DNA of 64,000 bases from Planctomycetia bacterium. GTDB lineage: Bacteria; Planctomycetota; Phycisphaerae; UBA1845; UTPLA1. Shown here piece after piece: positions 25,952 to 35,615 of the stretch. The stretch lies in contig JABTTW010000001.1 of NCBI GenBank assembly GCA_015075745.1, forward strand, positions 1,054,001 to 1,118,000, in the 5' to 3' direction. Under the pieces are notes generated by a model. It saw only the letters and a program-made list of their open reading frames with translations. It was not told the DNA's origin and ran no database searches. Each line of letters opens with the position of its first letter. The first letter of the stretch is position 1. The position numbers and the translations under genes are program-made.

Positions 25952-28900
25952 ATGAGCCGTCTCTTCTCACTCGAACGCTTCGATCGACCCGACTATCTCT
26001 GGTTGGGACTCATCTTCATCGCGCTGTGGTGGATGTCGCGCCGTTCCCTTTCCGGTCTCGGGCCCGTTCGCGGGAGGCTCGCGCTTGCCATGCGCACGAT
26101 CGTGCTGCTCCTGCTTATCTTTGCCGCCGCCGGCGCCCATCGCATCCTTGAGACCAACGACCTCACCGTTCTGTTCCTCGTCGATCAGTCGCGATCCATC
26201 CCGACCGAGGTCCGGAAGCAGTCCGAGGATTTCATACAACGTATCGCCGCCGAGGCGCCGCCCGACGATCGCGTGGCCATTCTCACCTTCGACGGATCGG
26301 CGAACATTGAGCAGCTTCCCAGCCGGCCCGGCCCCGACGGCGCTGTCCACATTCCCATGCCACTGGCCGCGGGACAAAAACCCGATCGAACCAATATCGC
26401 CCAGGGTCTTCGCGTCGCCGCCGCCTGCGCCCAGAACGACACCAACAACCGCGTCATCCTTCTCTCCGACGGCATCCAGAACATCGGCGATGCCCTCGAA
26501 GAAGCCAAGACCGCCAAGGCCAACAATCTGCGGGTTGATGTTGTTCCGCTGACCTATGAATACGGCGCGGAGGTCGTCTTCGAGCAATTGCTCGCCCCGC
26601 CCTACTCGAATCTTCACGAACAGGTTCCCCTGCGACTCATCCTCAAGAGCGACCGGGCGACGTCCGGCAGCATCCTCATCTATCAGCGCGTCGGCCAAGA
26701 GGAACGGCTGCTGGACCTGAGCCCCAACGCACCGGGCAGCGGCCAGCACATTCAGCTTGCTCCGGGTCGCAATGCATTCAACGTGCGCGTCCCGATCAAT
26801 GAGGCCCGGGCTCACGACTTTCGCGCCGAGTTCGTCCCCGATGACAAGACCGCCGACTTCCTCGGTCAGAACAACGTGGCCCGTGCGTTTACCAACGTCG
26901 AGGGGCCGCAGACCGTGCTGATGATTGGGACGGCCGTCGACGAGCCGGACAACGCGCTGCTCGCTGAGGCCCTGGAGCGCGAAGGCATCCGCGTGCAGTC
27001 TGAACTCGCGGAGTCCATCAACATCGACACGGCGACGCTTCAGGACTTTTCCGCTGTCATTCTTGCCAATGTGCCTGCGGAGATTTTTTCCGCTGAGCAG
27101 CAGAAGGCCCTTGCTGCGTATGTCCGCGACCTGGGAGGCGGACTGCTGATGCTCGGCGGTGATGAGAGTTTCGCCGCCGGCGGATGGCAGGGCTCGGTCG
27201 TCGAAGACATCATGCCGATCAAGTTCGACGTCGACTCGGTCAAGCAGATTCCCCGCGGGGCGCTGGCCATCGTGATGCATGCGTGCGAGATGCCGCAGGG
27301 CAATACGTGGGGCGTCGAGACCGCCGTTGCCGCGGTGAAGACCATCAGCAGCCTCGACTACTTCGGCCTCGTCGATTGGGGCATGGGCGGATACGTCTGG
27401 GAAGTTCCCATGCGCACCGCGAGCAACAAGGAGGCCATCATCTCGCAGCTTCGCAGGATGCAGAACTCCGACATGCCCGACTTCCACACGCCGATGCAGA
27501 TGGCCTACAAAGGCTTGATGGAGTGCAAAGACGCCGCGCAGCGCCACATGATCGTCATCTCCGACGGCGACCCCGCCCCGCCGCAGACCGGCCTTTTGAA
27601 TAAGATGGTCGGCAATAAGATCACCTGCTCCACAATCTCCATCTACCCTCACGGCGGCCAGGAGATCGCCACGCTTAAAAATATCTCCAATGTCACCGGC
27701 GGCCGGTACTATTCGCTGAGCAAACCCGGCGACGAGAAACGACTGCCGAAGATCTTCATCAAGGAGGCCCGCGTGGTTCGCCGGCCGCTTGTCCGCGACG
27801 AAATCTTCACGCCCAAGGTGAAGCCCAATCTCTCCGAGATCATGGTCGGCATCGACAGCATCCCGCAACTCAAGGGATATGTCGTGACCACGCCGCGCAA
27901 AGTCGCCGACGTTGAGATGCCGCTTGTTACCGAGCGCGGCGACCCGTTGCTCGCCCACTGGCTCTGCGGATTCGGCAGAACGCTGGCCTTCACCAGCGGG
28001 CGCTGGAAACACTGGGGCACGGACTGGGCCTCGTGGTCCGGATTCTCCAAGCTGTGGTCGCAGGCCGTTCGATGGTCGATGCAGCAGGGCGCGGCGGCGA
28101 ACTTCGACGTCAACACCGTCGTCGAGGGGGACGAGGGACACATTGTCATTGAGAGTCTCGGCGAAGGTGAGACATTCGAGAATTTTCGGCAGTTCGTCGG
28201 ACGCGCCATCGCGCCGGACGGCAGCGCGACGCCGGTCTCCATCATCCAGACCGGGCCCGGTCGATACGAGGGAAAATTCAAACTGGGCGAGCAGGGGACG
28301 TATCTGCTCAATGTCATCTCGCCGAGCTCCGGCGGGGACGACAAGCCCACGATGATTCGCACCGGCGTCACGGTGGCGTATTCGCCGGAGTTCCGCGATC
28401 TGGAGCCAAACGAAGCACTGCTGCGCGAGATCGCCGAAGTGGCGGACGGGCGGCTGCTGACCACCAAGGCCACGGCGGCCACGATCTTCGACAAGTCCAT
28501 CCCCTCAACCATCACGCGCACGCCCATCTGGGAATTTCTGCTCAAGCTGGCGTTATTCATGTTTCTCCTCGATGTCGCCGTGCGCCGGATCGCCGTCGAC
28601 CCGGTCAAGACGCTCGCGTATGCTCGTAACTACATCGCCGGTCTTGCCGGGCGATTCGGCGCGGGCCAGCGGGCGGCGCGTACCCTGACGGAATTGAAAG
28701 ACGTCCGCCAAAAGGTTCGGGCGGAGCGTACGAAGGAGGGCGATGCCCGATCGGCGGCGCCTTCGGAATCGGCGAGCATCAAGTTTGAGGCCCAGGGCGA
28801 TTTGAAGAAACCGGCGGCGGACCTGACGAAGGCACTGGGCGGCGCGGACGCGACGGCGGCGCCTCCCTCGGCGCGGAAGGCGGATAAGTCCGACAAGCCG

Positions 28901-28972
28901 GCGGAATCGACCACGGCTCGATTGCTCAAGGCCAAGAAGCGGGCCCGCGATCAACAGGACGATCAACCGTAG
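25952..28972 (+). CDS. Large VWA-domain membrane protein with glutamine-amidotransferase-like domain
   Basis: The 1006-residue protein has two N-terminal membrane segments and one near residue 865 (FLLKLALFMFLLDVAV). The VWA domain carries a MIDAS motif (LFLVDQSRSIP) near residue 70-80, so it should bind Mg2+ and a ligand. A class I glutamine-amidotransferase-like fold follows (QTVLMIGTAVDEPDNALLAEAL ... LGGGLLMLGGDESFAAGGW), without a catalytic Cys that I can identify. A second VWA-like part lies at about residues 430-590 (HMIVISDGDPAPP). The tail is Lys/Ala-rich. It is followed by a MoxR ATPase, the usual partner of VWA proteins; together they are thought to act in metal-centre or protein maturation. 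Confidence 0.82.
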   Translation: MSRLFSLERFDRPDYLWLGLIFIALWWMSRRSLSGLGPVRGRLALAMRTIVLLLLIFAAAGAHRILETNDLTVLFLVDQSRSIPTEVRKQSEDFIQRIAAEAPPDDRVAILTFDGSANIEQLPSRPGPDGAVHIPMPLAAGQKPDRTNIAQGLRVAAACAQNDTNNRVILLSDGIQNIGDALEEAKTAKANNLRVDVVPLTYEYGAEVVFEQLLAPPYSNLHEQVPLRLILKSDRATSGSILIYQRVGQEERLLDLSPNAPGSGQHIQLAPGRNAFNVRVPINEARAHDFRAEFVPDDKTADFLGQNNVARAFTNVEGPQTVLMIGTAVDEPDNALLAEALEREGIRVQSELAESINIDTATLQDFSAVILANVPAEIFSAEQQKALAAYVRDLGGGLLMLGGDESFAAGGWQGSVVEDIMPIKFDVDSVKQIPRGALAIVMHACEMPQGNTWGVETAVAAVKTISSLDYFGLVDWGMGGYVWEVPMRTASNKEAIISQLRRMQNSDMPDFHTPMQMAYKGLMECKDAAQRHMIVISDGDPAPPQTGLLNKMVGNKITCSTISIYPHGGQEIATLKNISNVTGGRYYSLSKPGDEKRLPKIFIKEARVVRRPLVRDEIFTPKVKPNLSEIMVGIDSIPQLKGYVVTTPRKVADVEMPLVTERGDPLLAHWLCGFGRTLAFTSGRWKHWGTDWASWSGFSKLWSQAVRWSMQQGAAANFDVNTVVEGDEGHIVIESLGEGETFENFRQFVGRAIAPDGSATPVSIIQTGPGRYEGKFKLGEQGTYLLNVISPSSGGDDKPTMIRTGVTVAYSPEFRDLEPNEALLREIAEVADGRLLTTKATAATIFDKSIPSTITRTPIWEFLLKLALFMFLLDVAVRRIAVDPVKTLAYARNYIAGLAGRFGAGQRAARTLTELKDVRQKVRAERTKEGDARSAAPSESASIKFEAQGDLKKPAADLTKALGGADATAAPPSARKADKSDKPAESTTARLLKAKKRARDQQDDQP

Positions 28973-29008
28973 CCCGGCCCGATGCGGCCGGAGGTTTAGG
29001 AGTGTGAA

Positions 29009-30028
29009 ATGGCGGCACAGGTGGACCCGGCGATTGCCAAGGCGACCGAGGAATTTCGGGCGAAGTTCAAGGCGGTCAAGGACGAGATCGGCAAGGCGAT
29101 TGTCGGTCACAACGACATTGTCGAAGGCGTGCTGATCTGCCTCTTTACCGGCGGCCATGCGCTGCTGGAAGGCGTGCCGGGGCTGGGCAAGACTTACCTC
29201 ATCCGCTCGATGGCTGAAGCGCTGAAGCTGGAGTTCTCGCGCGTTCAGTTCACGCCGGACCTGATGCCCGCCGACATCATCGGCACGAACATCATCGTCG
29301 AGGACCCGGAGTCGGGCCGGCGCAGGTTTGAGTTTCAAAAGGGCCCGCTCTTTGCCCAGATGGTTCTCGCTGACGAGATCAACCGCGCGACGCCGAAGAC
29401 GCAGTCCGCGCTTTTGGAGGCGATGCAGGAGAAGACGGTCACCGTTTCCGGCAACAGATATCCGCTGTCGCCGCCGTTCTTTGTCATGGCGACTCAGAAC
29501 CCGATCGAGCAGGAAGGCACCTACCCCCTGCCGGAGGCCCAGCTTGACCGCTTCTTCTTCAAGCTGATCGTTCACTACTCGACGCGGGATGAACTGGGCA
29601 CCATTCTTCAACGCACCACCACGGGACATAAGCCGGACATCAAGCCGGTCATGAGCGGGGACCAGATCGTCGGCGCTCAGAAGCTCGTTCAGCGCGTCGT
29701 GATCGCCCCGCACGTTCAGGACTATGCCATTCGACTGACACTGGCCACGCATCCGCGGGGCGAATTCGCGACGGAGCTGACCAATCGGTACGTCCGCTGG
29801 GGATCGAGCCCGCGCGGGGCGCAGGCGGTGGTCCTCGCGGCGAAGGTTCGAGCGCTTCTGGAAGGCCGGTATAACGTCGGGTTTGAGGATATTCGGGGCG
29901 TGTTTTTGCCTGCCCTTCGCCATCGGGTTCTGCTGAATTTCGAGGCCCAGGCGGAGGGGCTGGAGCCTGATTCGGTTCTGAAGGACATCGTCGATAAGAC
30001 GCCGACGGCGAGCGAGAAGGCGGCGTAG
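29009..30028 (+). CDS. MoxR-family AAA+ ATPase
   Basis: The 339-residue protein has Walker A GVPGLGKT at residues 55-62, Walker B (MVLADEINRATPKTQSALLEAMQE), sensor 1 (FFVMATQNPIEQEGTYPLPEAQLDRF) and the arginine-containing C-terminal lid, all in the MoxR pattern. MoxR ATPases act as chaperones together with VWA proteins, such as the one encoded 36 bases upstream. GGAG and AGGAG elements precede the ATG. It is the last gene of the co-directional run that starts at about 20.3 kb. Confidence 0.93.
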   Translation: MAAQVDPAIAKATEEFRAKFKAVKDEIGKAIVGHNDIVEGVLICLFTGGHALLEGVPGLGKTYLIRSMAEALKLEFSRVQFTPDLMPADIIGTNIIVEDPESGRRRFEFQKGPLFAQMVLADEINRATPKTQSALLEAMQEKTVTVSGNRYPLSPPFFVMATQNPIEQEGTYPLPEAQLDRFFFKLIVHYSTRDELGTILQRTTTGHKPDIKPVMSGDQIVGAQKLVQRVVIAPHVQDYAIRLTLATHPRGEFATELTNRYVRWGSSPRGAQAVVLAAKVRALLEGRYNVGFEDIRGVFLPALRHRVLLNFEAQAEGLEPDSVLKDIVDKTPTASEKAA

Positions 30029-30126
30029 GATTGCGGCGAGCGGGGTGAGGGGCTGAGGGGCCAAGGGATCGAGGGGGCGAGGGTAAAGACAGGGGCATCG
30101 CTCGCGCGCAAGTCCTGCAATTGCGT

Positions 30127-30194
30127 AGGTGACAATAGGCGAAAAAAGTTTGAGCGGACGCTTGCAAGTGTTGTGGCGGTCGTGTGTTGGGGCG
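30127..30194 (+). repeat. Imperfect 68-base direct repeat, copy 1
   Basis: The copy runs from AGGTGACA to GTTGGGGCG. Its second half contains GCTTGCAAGTGTTGTGGCGG, which reappears with a few substitutions in the copy at 30366. The first half matches mainly at AGGTGACA and GCGGA. No known repeat family was recognised. Confidence 0.55.
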
Positions 30195-30365
30195 CTGCGC
30201 GAAAAGGGTGAAAAAGGGGCCGAGGGGGGGCAAGAGTAAATGCGAAGGCGGTGACACTGATTGCGTTGGCGCTGGGCGTTGATTGCGATTTGGTATTCGG
30301 CTTTTCTGGTACCGCTTGCTGACGCGCGCGGCTCGGATCGGGGGCTCGGCGAGCGACGAAATCGA

Positions 30366-30433
30366 AGGTGACATAAGGTGACACAGCGGATTTTTTTCGC
30401 TTGCAACTCTTGTGGCGGGCATGGGTTGGGGCG
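30366..30433 (+). repeat. Imperfect 68-base direct repeat, copy 2
   Basis: The same length and order of elements as the copy at 30127: AGGTGACA, GCGGA, a T/A-rich stretch, GCTTGCAACTCTTGTGGCGG and GTTGGGGCG. Both copies keep the same orientation and lie 239 bases apart. The divergence is too high for a recent duplication. Confidence 0.55.
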
Positions 30434-30860
30434 GGTCGCAATTCTGGTGGTTTTTTGAGAGAAGGGCCTCAAACTTGAGGCCTGGGGCGTGACGGGCGAC
30501 GGGGACTTGGGGCCGATGGGTCGAGTGGTTTGGCCTTTGCGTCGGGCGGGCATTGAGAATTCCATCGCCGGGCGGGTTTGGTTCGATCTCCAATTATTAA
30601 TACTTGCTCCGCGCCCGCGCCTGGATCGCAACTGGTAATTCAATCCAATTTGTAAATGAGGACTCGTCGAATGCGACGCCGACGAATCCCTGTCTGTACA
30701 TTTCTCTCACTTTCCCCTGCCGGGGCAATGAAAAATGCGGTTTGGGCCGCTCCGATTACAGATTTTTCAGGTGGAATTTAGTGCCTATTCATCGGCGGGG
30801 GGAATAGTTCCAGTGACGGCCGTGAGGAGGCCGGACAGTGAACCACGCTGGAGAATAAAG

Positions 30861-31226
30861 ATGAAACTGAAAAGAAAAATCGTGTTCCCGGTGTTCGTCA
30901 CACTCCTGTATCCCGCGGCAATTGGCTGCGGTGTGCAGGGCAAATGGTCGCTTGCGGGCGTGGAGCCAACTGCGGCGACGAGAGATTTTCAATATCACAG
31001 TCTGACGCTGCAAAAGGACGGGACGTTTTATGCCGAGGCCGGCGTCGGACCGATCCACACGACGTCGGGGACCTACTCGTACAAGGAGGGAACCCTGGAC
31101 CTCGTGGACCATAACGGGCTGCGGCATACGTATGACGCCAAGATTGAGGACGGCGGCAACAAGCTGAGCCTCGCACAGTTCTGGGAGGGCCAAAGACTCG
31201 TCGCGCTGATGGAGCGAAAGGAGTAG
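30861..31226 (+). CDS. Small lipoprotein
   Basis: This 121-residue protein has a GGAG element before the ATG and a lipoprotein signal ending in AAIGC (Cys about residue 23). The mature part (GKWSLAGVEPTAATRDFQYH, LTLQKDGTFYAEAG, GTYSYKEGTLDLVDHNG) is a small beta-rich domain resembling lipocalin-like or META-like lipoproteins in its alternating pattern of 'KDGTF ... SGTYSYKEGTL'. The function is unknown. It stands alone, in the same direction as the WG-repeat gene that follows. Confidence 0.72.
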   Translation: MKLKRKIVFPVFVTLLYPAAIGCGVQGKWSLAGVEPTAATRDFQYHSLTLQKDGTFYAEAGVGPIHTTSGTYSYKEGTLDLVDHNGLRHTYDAKIEDGGNKLSLAQFWEGQRLVALMERKE

Positions 31227-31392
31227 TGGCCGCACACCGAAGACCCGCCGCTTACGGGCGGAGCATTTGAAACCCCCTAGTGATTGGTAGTCATCCGGGT
31301 TGAGGCCCGGCTACAGACGCACCGGCGAGCGTTCGCCGGGCGTGCATGGAAGAGTTGCGTCGAAAATGGTTCGCAAGACTGGAGGTAGATTC

Positions 31393-32412
31393 ATGTTTCT
31401 GAAATCGACAATCCAACGTGTGACCGCATCGGCGATCGTCGTGCTTTGCCTCACGCTGCCCGCCCGATCGGAGGCCCTGTTTCCCGTCGAGTGCGGCGAG
31501 GAGCACGGCTATATCAACGATGAAGGCAAGATCGTCATCCCCGGCCAATTTGAAGAGGCCCGGGGTTTCCACGAAGGGCTCGCGGCCGTTCGGCAGGACG
31601 ATCTGTGGGGATTCGTGAACACGAAGGGCGAATTGGTCATCAAGCCGCAGTTCAAGGAAGTCGGAGACTTTGCTGACGGCCTGGCCCCGATCGCCCGGAA
31701 GAAGGGACTGCTGGGCAAGGCGTTCGGCTTTGTCGACACCAGCGGCCGCGTCGTTGTCGACTGCGAGTATGACGAAGTCGGCATGTTCTGCGACGGACTT
31801 GCCCGTGCGAAGAAGGACGGCAAATGGGGCTATATCGGCAAGGACGGTCAATGGAAGATCAAGCCGGAATTCGACGTGGCGGCGGATTTCTGCGACGGGC
31901 TGGCGCGCGTTCAATCGGGCGGAGCCTGGAGCGGCCGATTCGGCTACATCGACGCGAACAACCGGCTGAAGATCAACCCGAAGTTTGATGACTGCGGCGA
32001 CTTCAATGAAGGTCTCGCTCCCGTCGAACAAGGCGGCAAGTGGGGCTTCATCAATAAGTCGGGTGAAGTCGTGATCGAACCGCAGTTTGACGGGGCGTGG
32101 ATCTTCTCGAACGGCCGGGCCTGCGTGAAGGTCGGCGGCAAGATCGGCTACGTCGATAAGGCGGGCAGGGTCGTGGTCCACCCGGTCTATGAAGACGCGA
32201 AGGCGTTTAACGAAGGCCTTGCGCCGGTGAAGCGCGACGGGCGATGGGGCTACATCGCGACCGACGGTTCCACGGCGATTCCGATTCGTCACGATGAGGC
32301 CGATGACTTCCACGAGGGTCTCGCACGGGTGGTGACGAACGGTACGGAGAACTGGGTGAACAAGGACGGCCGGGTGATCTGGCCGACGTCACTCGTCGCA
32401 GGCAACAAGTAA
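31393..32412 (+). CDS. WG-repeat secreted protein
   Basis: The 339-residue protein has GGAGGT right before the ATG, a signal peptide ([17 protein letters not shown]) and about eight WG repeats of some 36 residues, each containing a core such as [36 protein letters not shown] or [18 protein letters not shown] and ending in F-x-E/D-G-L-A. Members are found in many bacterial genomes as extracytoplasmic binding proteins. No enzyme motif is present. A clear terminator follows the stop codon. Confidence 0.9.
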   Translation: MFLKSTIQRVTASAIVVLCLTLPARSEALFPVECGEEHGYINDEGKIVIPGQFEEARGFHEGLAAVRQDDLWGFVNTKGELVIKPQFKEVGDFADGLAPIARKKGLLGKAFGFVDTSGRVVVDCEYDEVGMFCDGLARAKKDGKWGYIGKDGQWKIKPEFDVAADFCDGLARVQSGGAWSGRFGYIDANNRLKINPKFDDCGDFNEGLAPVEQGGKWGFINKSGEVVIEPQFDGAWIFSNGRACVKVGGKIGYVDKAGRVVVHPVYEDAKAFNEGLAPVKRDGRWGYIATDGSTAIPIRHDEADDFHEGLARVVTNGTENWVNKDGRVIWPTSLVAGNK

Positions 32413-32430
32413 GGCCCGGACTATCAAGCG

Positions 32431-32465
32431 CGGGAGGGTCGGTTTCGGCCGGCCCTCCCGATTTT
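32431..32465 (+). terminator. Rho-independent terminator after the WG-repeat gene
   Basis: The hairpin CGGGAGGGTCGG / CCGGCCCTCCCG forms a 12-bp stem with one mismatch and a short TTTCGG loop, followed by ATTTT. It begins 19 bases after the WG-repeat stop codon. Confidence 0.85.
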
Positions 32466-32496
32466 GTGTGGCTGCAAGCAAGAGGAGAGAGTCATC

Positions 32497-32649
32497 ATGC
32501 TCTGGACCATTGCAATCTTATTGATGCTGATGTGGCTGCTGGGGATGGTGACGACTTACACGATTCACGGCTTCATCCACCTGTTACTCGTCCTCGCGAT
32601 TATCACGGTGCTGATTCGCATCATCCGAGGCGAACGGCCGATTGCGTGA
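32497..32649 (+). CDS. Lmo0937-family small membrane protein
   Basis: A 50-residue protein made of two hydrophobic helices: [18 protein letters not shown] and [20 protein letters not shown], joined by TTYTIHG. This is the usual size and pattern of the lmo0937 family, small membrane proteins of unknown function often induced by stress. An AGAGGAGAG ribosome-binding site lies upstream of the ATG. Confidence 0.85.
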   Translation: MLWTIAILLMLMWLLGMVTTYTIHGFIHLLLVLAIITVLIRIIRGERPIA

Positions 32650-32699
32650 CCGGATCGACACCGGCGTGTGTCGGGCGGGCGCGAACTGGAGAAAACATC

Positions 32700-32972
32700 A
32701 TGTTTGCAAAACTGCGAAGTGTCTTTTCACTGGCCCTGCTGGCGGTGCCGATCGCATTGTTCGGATGCGACACGGACATGGACGGGATTTTCGATCCCGC
32801 GGACAACTGCCCGATGGTGGCGAACTTCAACCAATTGGACTCGGACCTGGATGGTTTTGGTGATGCCTGTGACAACTGCCCCAACAATGCGAACGTCGAT
32901 CAGGAGGACGTCGATCAGGACGGCGCGGGGGCGGCGTGCGACTCCAATGATCTCAACCCGTTCGTACAGTAG
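32700..32972 (+). CDS. Small lipoprotein with thrombospondin type 3 repeats
   Basis: The 90-residue protein has a lipoprotein signal ([15 protein letters not shown], Cys at 23) followed by Asp-rich calcium-binding thrombospondin type 3 repeats: [38 protein letters not shown] and [18 protein letters not shown]. The repeats should bind several Ca2+ ions. It is co-directional with the small membrane protein 50 bases upstream. No role can be assigned beyond calcium binding on the outer side of the membrane. Confidence 0.83.
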   Translation: MFAKLRSVFSLALLAVPIALFGCDTDMDGIFDPADNCPMVANFNQLDSDLDGFGDACDNCPNNANVDQEDVDQDGAGAACDSNDLNPFVQ

Positions 32973-33428
32973 TCCTCCTCCCTTCGGAACGGCATGCTAC
33001 CACGCAGGTACACGTCGTTCCGTCCTCGACGGCGGTCCATGCCACTTTGGACTTGCCCCCTTGCGCGCGGCTTTTTTTCGAGGGCCTCGCGGGAACGCAT
33101 CCGATGGACACCGCGCCACTCTTCCGCCCATCGATGCGTTCGGCAAGGCCATAAGCATTTCTGATGACTCGCTCCACGCACGTGGCATGGACCGCCGGAT
33201 TTTTTTTGGGGGGAGGAGAATCAGGCCGCACCCCTGGCACGTCTAATGGCCCATCGCGGTCGCAGCAACAAAAAATCGCTCACCTAACTTTCTGCGGCGA
33301 CTGAAATTACGTATCTCGATCCGCATGTCGTACTTGGCTTCCGAATTGGGCCGGGAATAGAATTGGCATCATTCTCGATCCAACTGAACGAAGCAGAAAC
33401 CGTCAAGCCTAAATGGGTGGAGGACGAG
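32973..33428. other. Intergenic stretch upstream of the two-component genes
   Basis: In these 456 bases I see no convincing gene. There are poly-T (33067-33075) and T8/G6 runs (33201-33214) and no clean hairpin at them. The region should contain the promoter of the response-regulator gene, but no confident element was found. Confidence 0.35.
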
Positions 33429-34133
33429 ATGCGGATTTTGGTGATTGAGGACAACAAGAAGATCGCCCATCGACTATGCGTGAGGTTCAAAGAGGAGGGG
33501 TTTCAGGTTGATGTCGCCAATCGCGGGCAGGAAGGCGAGCAGCTCGCCGCCGAACAGGAATACGACGCCATCGTGCTGGACGTCCTGTTGCCGGATCATG
33601 ACGGCGTTCAGATCTGCAAGAATCTCAGAAAGCGACACGTCGCCACGCCGATTCTGGTTTTGACCGCGCTGGGGACTACGGCCGACAAAGTCGCCGGGCT
33701 TGAGGCGGGGGCTGACGACTATCTGACCAAGCCGTTCGACTATGACGAGCTGATTGCGCGTATTCGGGCTTTAGCGCGACGCGGGACGGCGGGAGAGGCG
33801 GTCACGCTGACCTTCGGCGACATCGAACTGGACCTGGCGAAGCGAACGCTGACCCGGGCGGGCCGCGCGATCAGCGTGACGGCGAGGGAATTCTGCCTGA
33901 TGGAGTATCTCCTTCGCCGGCCCGAGCGGGTGGCGACGAAGTCGGCGATCGGGGCGAACGTCTGGGACATGAACTTTGAAGATGAGAGCAACGTCATCGA
34001 GGTGTATGTATCCCGGATTCGCAAGAAACTGGAGCAGGACGGCGAGGCGCGCGTCATCCATACGGTGCCTGGCGCGGGGTACATCCTTTCGGAACGAGCG
34101 AGCGAGGAATCGAGTGCACTCGGCGTGGAGTGA
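33429..34133 (+). CDS. OmpR/PhoB-family response regulator, CusR-like
   Basis: The 234-residue protein has a receiver with the acidic pair Glu7/Asp8, phospho-acceptor Asp51 (AIVLDVLLPD) and Lys101 (DDYLTKPFD), followed by a winged-helix DNA-binding domain at about residues 125-225 (LTRAGRAISVTAREFCLMEYLLRRP ... VIEVYVSRIRKKL). It is encoded six bases in front of its histidine kinase and upstream of a heavy-metal efflux operon on the opposite strand, which suggests CusR/CopR-like control of that operon, though this is inference. GGTGGAGG lies before the ATG. Confidence 0.93.
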   Translation: MRILVIEDNKKIAHRLCVRFKEEGFQVDVANRGQEGEQLAAEQEYDAIVLDVLLPDHDGVQICKNLRKRHVATPILVLTALGTTADKVAGLEAGADDYLTKPFDYDELIARIRALARRGTAGEAVTLTFGDIELDLAKRTLTRAGRAISVTAREFCLMEYLLRRPERVATKSAIGANVWDMNFEDESNVIEVYVSRIRKKLEQDGEARVIHTVPGAGYILSERASEESSALGVE

Positions 34134-34139
34134 CGCGAC

Positions 34140-35615
34140 ATGGCGATTCGCTTTCACTCATTACGCGCCCGGCTCACGCTGCTTTACGCGCTGATCTTCG
34201 GATTGCTTCAATCGGGATTCTGGATCACGGTTGACGTTGTCCGGTCGCACTATCTCCACGAGCATTTTGACAAGGAGCTGCTGGGGCGCGCACGCAGCGT
34301 CGTCGGCGCGATCGAGTCCGCCTCGGAACGTACGCTTCCATTTATTCGCGAGCAGTTTCAGAAGGATGCGCTCGAGCGGTTTTCCGCTGAATCGCTTTTT
34401 GTTCAGGTCACGCTGGCGTCACAGGAAGTCATCGGACAGACACAAAACCTGACGGGAGCTCGACTGCCGCTTGACCCGGATGCACGGCGGACCGCGCTTC
34501 GGGGCATACCGGCTTATGAGACGATGGATGAGGCGACTTCGTCCGCGATCGCCGGGGCGGAATCATCGCTGCGATCTGTCGTGCTGAGTCACAAGATCGG
34601 AGACAGCCCACCGGTGCTTATTCAGGTCGCGTCAGATCTTCGACCGGTTACTGAGATCGTCAATCGCCTTCGCCGATTCGTGATTATCTACTTCATCGTA
34701 AGCATGGCGCTGTCTACGTTTACATCGTGGTATCTGGTCGGCCGCTCGCTGGCGCCGGTCGGGCGGATTGTGCGGCAGGCGAAGCGCATAACGGCCAGTC
34801 GCCTGCACGAACGGATACCCGTGCCGAAGGACGCGGATGAGATCGGCGAGATGGTCCGGGTGCTCAATGAGATGCTCGACCGTCTCCAGGCCCAGTTTCG
34901 CAACCAGCGTCAGTTCCTCTCCAATATCTCGCACGAATTGAAGACGCCGATCACGGTGCTGCTCGCGGAGGCCCGGTCGCGCGCGAACCTTAGCGATCCT
35001 GAAGTGGTGGAGGAGTTCAGAGGCACGGTTGTCAGTGAAGCGGAACGACTCCTGCGAATTGTTGACGCGTTCCTTTTGCTCACGCGGGTCGGCTCGGGAG
35101 GAACGCCGGCGGTTCTGGTGCGGACGCCTTTGGAAGATATCGTGCTCAATGCGATGAAGGCCTGCGAGGGCGAGGCCGCTGCAAAGGGCATTCGACTGAT
35201 TCCGAAACTAAAGTACGACGACGTCACGCCGCACCCGGTGATCGCGGGCGACTCCGATCTTCTTTATTCAATGCTCGAAAACATCATCCGGAACGGAGTG
35301 CGACATACGCCGGAGGGAGGCACTTTGCAGATCGAGGCGGCGGCCAGGATTCGCGATGCCGCGATCTTCGTGCGCGACCAGGGACCGGGCGTGCCGCGCG
35401 AGCAGCTCAACCGAATTTTTGAGCCCTTCTATCAGGTGAAGGCGGAAGGCGACGGCAATCATTCGGGATTACTGGGAATCGGTCTGAGCATCTCGAAGGC
35501 CATCGCGGAACTGCATGGCGGCTCGATTTCCTGCAAGAATCTGAGTGAGGGAGGCTGCGAGTTCGCCGTGCACCTGCCGATTGAGTCTGATGGGCCAGTT
35601 CGGGCGTCACATTAA
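34140..35615 (+). CDS. Sensor histidine kinase, CusS-like
   Basis: This 491-residue kinase has two membrane segments (LLYALIFGLLQSGFWITVDVV and FVIIYFIVSMALSTFTSWYLV) flanking a periplasmic domain of about 155 residues, then HAMP, the dimerisation domain with phospho-acceptor His265 (NISHELKTPITVLL), and a HATPase domain with its N box (LENIIRNGVRHT), G1 (VRDQGPGVP), F box and G2 (GIGLSISKAI). The periplasmic domain has no Cys and no His cluster that would point to a specific metal. It should phosphorylate the response regulator encoded just upstream. Confidence 0.93.
   Translation: MAIRFHSLRARLTLLYALIFGLLQSGFWITVDVVRSHYLHEHFDKELLGRARSVVGAIESASERTLPFIREQFQKDALERFSAESLFVQVTLASQEVIGQTQNLTGARLPLDPDARRTALRGIPAYETMDEATSSAIAGAESSLRSVVLSHKIGDSPPVLIQVASDLRPVTEIVNRLRRFVIIYFIVSMALSTFTSWYLVGRSLAPVGRIVRQAKRITASRLHERIPVPKDADEIGEMVRVLNEMLDRLQAQFRNQRQFLSNISHELKTPITVLLAEARSRANLSDPEVVEEFRGTVVSEAERLLRIVDAFLLLTRVGSGGTPAVLVRTPLEDIVLNAMKACEGEAAAKGIRLIPKLKYDDVTPHPVIAGDSDLLYSMLENIIRNGVRHTPEGGTLQIEAAARIRDAAIFVRDQGPGVPREQLNRIFEPFYQVKAEGDGNHSGLLGIGLSISKAIAELHGGSISCKNLSEGGCEFAVHLPIESDGPVRASH

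Larger units (their letters stand above)
30029..30860. other. Long non-coding stretch with two related repeats
   Basis: This 832-base region follows the MoxR gene. It is G-rich on the plus strand for the first 550 bases and contains runs of GGGG and AAAAAA. Open frames on the minus strand are long only because of this base skew and show no family resemblance, so I list none. Two related 68-base segments (separate entries) occur inside it. The last 200 bases are less GC-rich and may hold the promoter of the small lipoprotein gene that follows. Confidence 0.5.

Noticed and set aside
25967-28141. 724-codon open frame on the minus strand inside the VWA gene
   Set aside because: It is antisense to a gene with clear VWA and amidotransferase-like motifs and has a composition typical of GC-rich shadow frames.
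30029-30600. Possible array of short repeats or CRISPR after the MoxR gene
   Set aside because: Only two diverged copies are present with no regular spacing and no spacer structure.
28553-30643. 696-codon minus-strand frame spanning the MoxR gene and the gap after it
   Set aside because: It mirrors the MoxR gene in antisense and continues only because the gap is G-rich; no signal, motif or ribosome-binding site supports it.
31243-31263. GC-rich hairpin after the small lipoprotein gene as a terminator
   Set aside because: The stem is short and no T-tract follows.
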